Shown: piece by piece, positions 55,216 through 64,000 of the stretch | How the letters are laid out: each line of letters opens with the position of its first letter | How positions within the stretch are numbered: the stretch's first letter is position 1 | From: Cryptomeria japonica | Taxonomy: Eukaryota > Streptophyta > Pinopsida > Cupressales > Cupressaceae | Reading direction: 5' to 3' | NCBI RefSeq assembly: GCF_030272615.1 | Contig: NC_081413.1 | Coordinates: 335,086,302-335,150,301, forward strand | DNA length: 64,000 nt | Position numbers and translations under genes: made by a program | Notes under the pieces: model-generated | What the model was told of the DNA's origin: nothing | Seen by the model: only the letters and a program-made list of their open reading frames with translations | The model's database searches: none

Positions 55216-57600
55216 GATGATTCAAAAACTGACTCGAATGAGTATGAATGGGGTCTAGATCATCTCTCAGATACATCTAGTACAGAAACTCCAGAAGAGT
55301 CCAATGATATCATAGATGACACATAAGAGCTAATACGCTTAAAGTACAAATGAAGATAGAAGAAATCAGATTAAAAAGACAGGTAGACTATGAAAAAAAG
55401 ATGAAAGAAAAAAGGACACAAGAAAATTCTTTACCTACTATGTCTCTCTCTAATAGGACATAAAAAATTAGGTATGGCACTACACAAGAAGAATTGGAAG
55501 CTACAAAAATAGAACCAGTCATTAGTCCGGAAGAAGCCGAATGGAGTAGAAGACAAAAATTGATAGAACCATCCAGGTTATATCAACAAGTATGTCAAAT
55601 ATGTTAGTGAACATATTTTGCTTCTTGAAATACCTTCACAAATGACTCCTAGATGCTCAAAAGTTGGAAAAAAAACTGAAACCAACAATTGAGTCACTTG
55701 CAATAGAGATGTGCAAGTGCTCTCTGAATTTTGATGAGAAGGTACAACTCCCTTTGTTTGGTTTGCAAGGAATTAAATATGAGTTATGTCTTTCACCAAA
55801 AGACACAAAGGCACTTTAACATCCACCCATCACCATGGTGTGAATGCAAATTTTTGGATTGAAAACTAAAAGAAAAGATTAAACAGACAATGCAAAGCCC
55901 ATCTATTCGATCTTCTAACTTAAAGATAACAAAGGAAAGATTTTAAATATAATTTTTAGGTAGGTGCACAAATGAAATTCAAAGCTTTCATCATCACCAT
56001 TCACACAAATAGATTGCACAGGATTGCATAAAAAGAGGATTGAAACAACACAAAGATTGGCTCAATCAGAAGGAAAAATATCTTAAATTCAAAGCTTTAC
56101 ATATATTACCTCATTTTCTTTCAACACAAAATCAACAGATCAAAGTCCATGTTACCCCTCTACACCCAAAATAATGTCTGAAAATATTAATACTCTCTTC
56201 CTTTGCCATGTTACAATTCAGAAAAATAGAAAAGTATTGCCCTCTCCTGTAGCACATAGACTATTGGAAAAAGAACCCTTCTTTTCCTCTTTCTTTGCAT
56301 ATTTATCTTTTCTTTTTCTCTCAGTGAGACACTTTCGGTTCCAAAAACTGAATCCTGGCATATCATATGCTGACAGCTAGATATAATAACTGTCTTCATT
56401 CTTTCATCTCTTTCATATTCGATATGTATTATTTAAACACTTTCTTGGCTTCAATGTAATATTTATCATAATGTTTTAATCTGAAAAATATTATAACTTA
56501 AAATATATAAGTTTTATGAATTAATTATGGGCTCCATTATTGCAAATATAAGTCATGCCTTGCTAATATTTGAAGACAAGAAACTCGGTTGCTGTTGGTC
56601 ACCTTGGATAGACTCACACTCAGTCAGCCATATCTTTCGAAGGATACGTAATACAGTTAATCTCTCTAGTGGAACCGTGTGCAACTTGTATTTTCACAAC
56701 ATATCAAAAAATGGGAAAAATCCAATGGTGGAACAAAAAGATATTCCCCCTGAGACATGACGGGTTTTCTGTCACAAAAATCAGAAAATGTTCTTTGTTA
56801 TAGACTTGTATTTTGTTAAGTGTATCTTGTAGACCAGATTGAATTTATACAATTCCTCTAGCGAGAACTTATAAAAATAGGATTCATAAAACATATCCAA
56901 AATCCGGCATGATCCAATGATTGAAGTGAGAGATATACCCCCTGCACAGAGACTGATTTTTCTCTCAAAAAATTTGTATTTACAGGCTGCATTGAAAATT
57001 TTAAACATTCTTTGTGCTAACTCTTTCACAATCCTCTAGGAAAAATAATCAATCGCTACCTGAGTAAATGGTGAATCAATATTCCTCTTCCAAACTCTTG
57101 CTGCTTGACCAAATTTGTCCACTAATTGCTTTGCCTTTCCATTTTGGTTGCACGTTGAACCTTTGAACTTCATTGAACATGTTGAACATTCCTGAACTGT
57201 TTGAACTAAGTTCAAACGGTTCACAGTCTGGAGAAAGAGTATATGAAATATCACTTGCGACTGTGAAATAGAGCTGCTGCAAAACACTTAAGTGAATGTT
57301 ATCTAGAAAATGTCACAGACACAACTTAGAACCTATGGTACCTAAATGAACACTACGAACTCTATTCAAGATGGTTCAAGGGGTTCATGAGGTTCAACAG
57401 ACCATTGAAACTTAATGCTAAGGATCTAGAAACGATTTACAAGCGGATTAGGGATTGAACCAATGAATTTTAAACAAGACATAGACTCAACTAAAATTTT
57501 TGCAATGCGACTCACTCTTGTAATGAGGGACGAATGACAAGGTAACAAGATACAAGTGATAAATGAACCAAATCATGAAGGAACTTGTAGCATCAAAGAT
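55216..57600 (+). other. G1 linker remains and unassigned stretch
   Basis: 55216-55330 reads KTDSNEYEWGLDHLSDTSS, like SDTDSNEWEWDT of the E half. From about 55600 to 57550 the sequence no longer resembles E or G and contains no recognisable domain; CAAAAAATGGGAAAAATCC and AACATATCCAAAATCC phrases suggest an internal diverged duplication near 56700 and 56890. Possibly an old insertion; no boundaries found. Confidence 0.45.
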
Positions 57601-58312
57601 GTAGGTATTGACACTATACATAAATTCACTCGATCACTTGAAGAAGACTCATAAACTTCCTCTTATGACTCTGATGACTCTGACAACAATCCTATTGATG
57701 ATAATACCTATTCAACATCAAACTCTGAATCCTCTATCATTGATGTCGGGAATCTGTCTACTGATCTTGTTATTGTCAAACCACGATATGTAGTCCAGTC
57801 TGGCGTATAAAATGGCGCTATGAGTAGGTCTATTAGATTTGGTTAACTAAATATTAACGTGCACTTCAATGATCATGTTGTAACTATTCCTGGTCCTGAG
57901 ACATTTATGCAAGGTAGTCTTCTAGAACTCGACTTGCCGGTCCAAAGTTATGATGATGATACTGCGAACTCTCTCGAACCTGTCCAAACTTTATCCTTGG
58001 TACATCCTGAACTAATTGACTGTAGTCTCCAAAATCAACCTATGAATGTACCTATCTTTGCCAATGACTATACATTAGCTTACTACCTTAATGCAGTTGA
58101 ACCCATGGACTCTTCCACCAACGAACATAGTGAGAACATGACTAAAATAGATATCAAGTATCTTAGTCGCAAAAATCAAACAAAGAAAAAGAAAAGATCT
58201 GATGGCGAAAACCACATTGTGGCAGTGTCAAAATCAAAAATAGAAAAAATAAAGCACGTACCTAAGAGTGAAAACCTCTCTGAGGCACCTGAAGGTGAGA
58301 TACTTGATATAC
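57601..58312 (+). pseudogene. G1 linker before RT
   Basis: DSDDSDNNPIDDNTYSTSNS then an open stretch (57859-58317): DHVVTIPGPETFMQGSLLEL, LVHPELIDC, MNVPIFANDYTLAYYLNAVE, YLSRKNQTKKKKRSDGEN and SENLSEAPEGEILDIL. It is co-linear with 40338-40790 (VYPELIDWEQ, LNIPIFPDDDTIVYYL, SNGENLFEALTNERLDTLL). It stops at the RT boundary because the LTR follows immediately, without PPT. Confidence 0.8.
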
Positions 58313-59440
58313 TGTAATACCCTAAAAATGGTCATCTAAACCATGGGCCCCTAATCTCGACAACATCACCAAGGTCCTAACCAAAGACAATTAAATCAAT
58401 CTTGAGCATATTATTAATTCTTTAATCATCAAATATCACATGGCAAATCAATTACTCAATATTAATTAAATATTCATTTAATTAATTGAATCATTTCCAA
58501 GAATATCATTTTGATCAATTATCCTATTTTAATTTATTAAATATCCTTGCATATTTAATTAATTAATAAAATTGTCATTTAATCATGCAAAAGGAATTAT
58601 TATATTACAAAAGAGGAACTAATTACAAAACAAGAGTTGAATTGAAATTAAATAAAAGAATTGAACTGAGAGAGAAATTGAACTTGAGATATTATTTCTT
58701 TTTCTAAATTTAGAACTTGAAATAAGAAAAGCAATTTAATTGAATTATTGAATTATTCTCTAAAATTGGAACTCAAAGCTTTTCAGAAAAAGAAGTTCAG
58801 TTGCATTGAAAATACTCTTTTCTTGAATAAATAAAAGAATTATCTATTTTTATAAAAAATGCATGGAATTAATTTATTATTATTTTCCAATGCAACTTGG
58901 ACTTCTAATTTTAATGCATTTCAATTAAACTATAATTGGAATCTATCTCAAGGTTAACTTAACCTGATTTCTCAATTATTTTCAATTAATCCTAAATTGA
59001 GCTTTTCTCTTGGTAATTCTCTATAAATTCAGTCTTCAGCTCTCATTCCAATTTACCCCAAAGATTTTTGAGAACACGCTTGGAGATTATTATCACGCTA
59101 ATTTCGCTTTGGAGTCATTGAAGATTATTGTGCTTTTTAGATTATTTGCATCCATTTTACATCCATTATTGCTTGAATTGATTATTTGCTTGAATTATTC
59201 ATCCATCTTGCATCCATATATTTAATATCATATAGATTAAATCCTTCATCTTGGTGTAGTCTAGTCACTAGTATTACTTATAGCAATCTGAGAGAAATCT
59301 TATACTCGCATCTTTTAGAAGGCAATTAGTCACTTTGTTATGTTTTTTTTACTTATTGATTATTGATTATTAACCATGCATATAATGACTTAATTGAAGT
59401 GTCGTGCTTGTAGCTTACATACCACTTTTTGACACACACA
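58313..59440 (+). repeat. Ty3 LTR shared by G1 (3') and G2 (5')
   Basis: 1,128 bp; starts TGTAATACCC and ends GACACACACA. G1 internal sequence lies on the left, G2 PBS and leader on the right. Confidence 0.92.
59022..59028 (+). promoter_or_regulatory. LTR TATA box
   Basis: TATAAAT, 709 bp into the LTR, in the same CTCTATAAATTCAG phrase as at 42141. Confidence 0.75.
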
Positions 59441-59444
59441 TATC

Positions 59445-59462
59445 TGGCGCCCATCGTGGGGC
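59445..59462 (+). promoter_or_regulatory. G2 primer binding site
   Basis: TGGCGCCCATCGTGGGGC, the best preserved PBS of this lineage in the window. Confidence 0.9.
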
Positions 59463-61728
59463 TGAAGAATACATTTTCGGCCTCCAACACTGACTGCTTA
59501 TTTTTTTTTGTTATTTTCCAGGTTTCAGATTTTTCAATTTTTTGTCTGTACATTTCGTACGACAATTCCCACAGGTCGAAATGACAAACCGTAGGTGTTG
59601 TATGAACTGGAATCCTATCTCGTACGAGTTGGGATCCTGTATCGTACGAGTTTTCATACTGTCGTATGACTCTGTATTTTCTGGTAAAAAATTTAAAAAA
59701 AAAAGAGGCAAATTTTCATGATTTTTTGATTATTCTGACGACTGACCTTGACTGTTTATCTGTCTATCTCAAAATTTTTCATAGCCTAATCATTTTTTGC
59801 AGAATGCTTGTCAAAGAATATGTTTATCGCACAAAGACAATATGACTACTGATTCGTTGTCTTTGCAGGTTACCTAAGGAGAATCGACTAAACATCGTGT
59901 ATTCTTTAAATTCATTTTTTAGGAACCTAACTTGCTATCTGGTTAAAGAACAAATCTGTCATTTGTGTTTTTAGAAGATTCTGAGAGGTAGGAGAGTATG
60001 CTCTTGTCTTTTTCTAGACAATCAAAAATCTAGACCCTTGAGGCTTTTTCTTTGTTTGAGATTTGTACATCTTTAGCAGGCCTGCCCTCCCAAGGGGTTG
60101 AAAAACTCTTAAAGCTGTTACGGTTGGTGTGAGGGGAATGACCTAAGTGGGAATGGCTAAATCCCAAGTACTCCAACCCACTATAAAATAAACGTGATTT
60201 GATGAAAATCAAGTCAACGACAGTGCTTGGGAATAGCTCTCCTCTGTACCTTTGGGTATATTAAACCTTGGTTTTCAAGGCTAGGAGACCTCTTAATTGA
60301 GTTTATACCTCGACGCATCGAACGAATCCCTGACTAGATCCAATTCAAAATTAGAAGCTACCCGGTTCACCTCCAAAAGGGAGATAATCTTTGTGCAAGA
60401 GAGATAGTAACTCTCCCAAGATACTTGTCATTTCGTGCCCCCATTAGTGTTTGGAGTCGGATAATACGACGTTGAGAATCCATTGCATGAGACTCAACGA
60501 CCGTATTTTGATTAGCTATTGGGTGTGTACCTGAGTCTACAAGACAATGTTTTCTTTCCTCACCAAATTCCCTAGGGTTTGCATGCTGTGATTGGAGTCA
60601 CTATACATACTACTTGTTTTCTATGTTTTCATCCCTGAAACAAAAATTGAAATACGAAAAATTGGAGAAGACAAGAAACAAATCAGTGAGTTGAAACTCT
60701 GTCCATGTCAGAAACTAGTCCGTCTGAAGTCGAAACTCTATCCATGTCAGAAACTAGTCCATCCTAAGTCGAAACTCTGTCCGTGTTAGAAACTAGTCCA
60801 TCCTAAGTCAAAATTCTGTCTGTGTCAGAAACTAGTCCATCCTAAGTCGAAACTCTGTCCGTGTCAAAAACTTATCCATCTTAAGTTGAAACTCTGTTCG
60901 TGTCAAAAACTTGTCCATCTTAAGTCAAAATTCTATATCCTGGTCCAAAATCAGTCCATCTCAGAATTGGTCATACTCAGTTATCATACTCAATAATTGA
61001 AAAAACTTAGAATTTTAAGTCTCTGCCCTGTAAATAATCATACGAGTCTGATAATTTATCATGCTACATCTGATCCTATGTCGTACGAGTCTTCTGATTT
61101 GTCATCCTAGATCGGATCCTGTGTCGTATGAGTCATTTTAATCTGTCATCTGGTTCTGTATCCTGTGTCGTATGAAACATAACTGATTAGAGTCTTTTGT
61201 CATCTTGCACATACCCATCTGCCGTATGGTATGAGATAGCAACTCGTATGAAACATAACTTTTGTCATCCTGTAGCTGCTAAATTGTCGTCCGGTTCAGA
61301 AAATACTGTCGTACGAGTGTCTGGTTTTGTCAGAACAGAACAGTCAAACTTGCCTAAAAACAACTTACAGTGAACATAATATTGGTTATCATTTTTCCTG
61401 AGCCTAAAAATATCAAGACACTGTACCTTTTCCATTTGCGTTGCATGATTTGGTTGATCACCTTTCAGCTAGTTCAATCAACTACCTATCAAATTTTAGT
61501 CACTTAGATGACGTCTTATACAGGATAGATCATTCCTGAAACCAGACTGAATCTTACACTATGCTTAGAATCAACTTAGATAAACATCTTATACAAGATA
61601 GATAGTTCTTGAAACTAGACTGAATCTCAGTTGTTTCTCCCAAACAATACATTAACCGAACAACTAGCTCTGGAATTGATCTTGACCTCTACATCACAAA
61701 CAGCTTTATGTCACACTAATCCATAAAA
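59463..61728 (+). other. G2 untranslated leader
   Basis: Holds five TCGTACGA octamers (59555, 59620, 59642, 61081, 61309), a splice-acceptor-like TTTGCAG (AG at 59867-59868), the conserved leader block (60068-60545) and the 39-bp repeat array. No gene. Confidence 0.75.
60693..60965 (+). repeat. 39-bp tandem repeat, seven units
   Basis: Units start at 60693, 60732, 60771, 60810, 60849, 60888 and 60927, exactly 39 bp apart. Core: GAAACTCTGTCCGTGTCAGA then ACTAGTCCATC. The 13-codon periodicity opens a short frame, judged non-coding. G1 has only about two units at the same place. Confidence 0.95.
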
Positions 61729-63319
61729 ATGCCTACACAAACCAGGAGTTCTCATAAGAAAGAAGCCAAAGGCAAAGGAATACCCTTTTCATACACCGAC
61801 AATCCATTTTACGAAAAGGATCCACTCACTGACATACTGTCATCATCAGGCAAACCAATTTTTGATGAGCCTAAATCTCCCACTATATATGAGATGGAAC
61901 ACAATGACGGAAACAAGGATGATAATAACATTCCTGAAAATGATAATGATTCTTCATCATCAAGTGAGGCTGACGAAGACACTGAACTTCCAAAAAAAGA
62001 AATCCTTGACTGTCAAAAGGACAAAGACTTTAGATAAATGGTGAAAGCTATCATGACCCGAGAGAAGGAAGACTATTTCTTAGAACTAGAAAAACACGGT
62101 GTTAAACTTCCTACTGGATATGATGTTCAAAAGCTTGTTACTAAAAAGAAAGAATCATCTATACTCATGGTACACAAACAATTACTAGCCTTATGAATGG
62201 AGGTCACATAACTAAAGAATAAGGACAAGTCCTCCAAACAATATTATCTGGAAATAATATGTCCCTTTCCATTTGACAAGAATTTATACATGCCTCCATT
62301 TCCCTCACGAGTGGAGATCCCAAAATTTGATAAGTATGATGGTACCCCAGATCTCCAAGATCATGTCAGAGAGTTTTGTGCTGCCTGTATGGAGTTCATG
62401 CATGATCAAACGTACCTCATGCGCCTTTTCCTGAGGAGTTTAGGGGGTCAAGCAATGGAATGGTTCTCAAGTCTACCCAAAGGAATAAAAATGTTTGAAG
62501 AACTAATCCAACTATTTTTACAACAATATTCATACAACATTCGACATCCTGTGACTATGATCGAGCTTTGCAATACTAAACAAAAAATAGGAGAGCTTCT
62601 TGTTACTTTTATCCAACGCTGGAGAAAGATGTTTTCTAGATATTCTAGACCTATCCCAGACTCTGAGAAAATGGATATATTTGTCAATAACTTGGTCCCC
62701 GAATTGAAATATAGTATACAAATGCAAGTACACCCATAAATTTACAAAATGGTAGATAATTCCATTCGAATGGAAGATGTGCTCATAAAGAAGGGGGATA
62801 TCACACCTTGGAAAGAAACACAAACATGATCTAGCTCTAAAGAGAAGAACAAGTATTGAAAGTTTGGCAAAGACAATAACAAGAATGTTGTTAATGATAG
62901 AGTAGTAGACACTGTCAAAACCAACTCAAAATCCACAATATTCAACTTGGCTAGTGGTACACAAGCACTTAAAGCCGCTGAGGTTGCAACATAAAATCTG
63001 CCAAAGAAAATAAAGGAATGGTTCAAAGAAAAGCCTTGGCTTTGCAAACCTAAGCGTGATTTTAATCCTCTCGAAGAATCGTATGAATCCGCTTTCAAAA
63101 CTCTATTGGAAAACAACTTGATAACGCTACCAGATAACTCCAGACCATATGATCCAGATGTCAAACCAATATGGTGGAGAGAAAATGAATACTGTGACTT
63201 CTATCGGAATAAAGGTCATAACATAAATAATTGCATGAAGCTAAAACATGAGATTCAAGATCTCATAGACGCTGGTAAAGTTGTTGTTGGGAATCATCTG
63301 ACTAATGCTGATCATAAAG
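61729..63319 (+). pseudogene. G2 Gag
   Basis: ATG at 61729 (MPTQTRSSHKKEAKGKG). One frame without frameshift runs through 63319, broken by about seven stops. Motifs: DCQKDKDF, PFPFDKNLYMPPFPSRVEIP, KFDKYDGTPDLQDHVREFC, QAMEWFSSLPKGIKMFEELI, RYSRPIPDSEKMDIFVNNLV, EWFKEKPWLCKPKRDF, and a knuckle-like YCDFYRNKGHNINNCMKLK that keeps the first Cys lost in G1 and E. It aligns with G1 Gag along its whole length. Confidence 0.93.
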
Positions 63320-64000
63320 TGTGAGGCCCTACCCCAACTCATCCTAGCATTTCAGTGATTTTCATGTTGAGACTATTATGGATGCTTTATTTTTATGCAT
63401 TATGGATTTAGAACTTATATGATTCCATGATTTGGATAACATTGATATATATTGATGCTTCATTTCTATGCATTATAGATATAGAACTCTATATGATTCT
63501 AGAATAGGATAAATTTGGGATGATGTATGTCATTATTGGATTTGTAGGACTTTACTATGATGATAGAAATAGGATGCATGTCTTATGTATGGATCAAATT
63601 ATGAGGATTATGATAATTACTTATGTGGATTTATTTTGATACAAGATATATTGATTTTGTTTAATGCCAATTGTATGCAGAGTGTTTGATGTGTATTCTT
63701 ATTCATGTGTTTAAATATTGTATGAGGTTATTTGGAAGTACTAATGTGTAATTGAGATGCGCAGGAAAATTATCCATGTGACAATGGAAATATTATGGAG
63801 AACCAAACCTAGACCTATGCATGTTCGTAAAGCCAGAGGTTGTCTATTTGGAGAGACAACACCCCGTATGTATCGTATTTTATTTGTAATAGTAAATGAT
63901 GCATGTGTGTTAAATTTTATTTATTGATTTATTTAAATCCAACAAGAGACAATTTCCATGTGTAATTTTGTAATGTATTTTATTGTGTCACTTGACACGT
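63320..64000 (+). repeat. C-family LTR, 5' part
   Basis: Starts TGTGAGGCCC and from about 63400 aligns with 30350-30980 (GGATAACATTGAT, TATATGATTCTAGAATAGGA, GAGATGCGCA, GGAGAGACAACACCCCG). The first 80-230 bp differ in length from the copy at 30118. Continues beyond the window. Confidence 0.88.

Larger units (their letters stand above)
41471..59440 (+). mobile_element. Ty3/gypsy element G1 with nested element F
   Basis: LTR 41471-42577, PBS, 2.1-kb leader, gag 44709-46892; element F (46893-54039) inserted at the gag/protease junction; then protease, G-patch, linker and LTR 58313-59440. Joining the two sides of F restores the reading HIE-A-IIHKH seen uninterrupted in E. RT, RNase H and integrase are absent. 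LTR divergence indicates an old element. Confidence 0.88.
58313..63319 (+). mobile_element. Ty3/gypsy element G2, 3'-truncated
   Basis: LTR, PBS, leader and gag of the same family as G1. It ends inside the Gag-protease linker (HLTNADHKV) where a C-family LTR begins at 63320. The rest lies beyond that LTR or is lost. Confidence 0.88.

Noticed and set aside
56174-56760. Short plus-strand ORFs near 56.2-56.7 kb
   Set aside because: No recognisable motif, no neighbouring frame continuing them, inside a decayed element.
1-64000. tRNA, rRNA or single-copy protein-coding genes
   Set aside because: None with a recognisable structure or domain on either strand; tRNA-like stretches are primer binding sites of LTR elements.

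Overview
This window looks like transposable-element-dominated nuclear DNA from a plant with a very large genome. The AT-rich composition, the old and diverged Ty3 and Ty1 relics, the layered nesting, and the absence of any convincing single-copy host gene, tRNA or rRNA suggest a conifer or other gymnosperm. That assignment is an inference from style, not from a diagnostic gene. Nearly every coding stretch is a decayed retrotransposon gene.

Layout. 1-5194: antisense Ty1/copia element with both LTRs (left one cut by the window edge), PBS, PPT, gag, protease and integrase; the RT is deleted. 5195-5705: fragment of a second, sense-oriented copia LTR. 6481-6676: four 49-bp tandem units. 7849-13865: antisense LINE with a perfect 17-bp target-site duplication, endonuclease, RT, zf-RVT and RNase H, no ORF1, and a long unexplained 3' region. 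13866-16173: AT-rich DNA without genes. 16174-42577: Ty3/gypsy element 'E' (LTR, PBS, repeat-rich leader, gag, protease), interrupted at about 22.8 kb and apparently resuming at 39.5 kb with a G-patch-like linker and half an RT. The interruption holds a solo LTR (38398-39533) and a tandem array of an antisense non-autonomous family 'D' (LTR-internal-LTR-internal-LTR, 22807-38392). One D internal region is itself broken by a 4.4-kb solo LTR of family 'C' (30118-34551), which carries a GC-rich array of seven hairpins.

41471-59440: element 'G1' (sense Ty3) with LTR, PBS, leader and gag. It is interrupted at the gag/protease junction by element 'F' (46893-54039) and then continues with protease, G-patch and linker to its other LTR. 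58313-63319: element 'G2' shares that LTR and runs through leader and gag until cut by another C-family LTR (63320 to the edge).

E, G1 and G2 are one lineage: similar PBS, TATAAAT promoters, a conserved leader block, and Tat-like gag and IDGG-type protease. F is the most unusual object. Its 5' LTR appears to be about 6.2 kb and to contain, upstream of the LTR TATA box, a long open frame of roughly 1,190 codons (including an uninterrupted 518-codon stretch) that I do not recognise. All identities quoted are by-eye impressions from reading the sequence.
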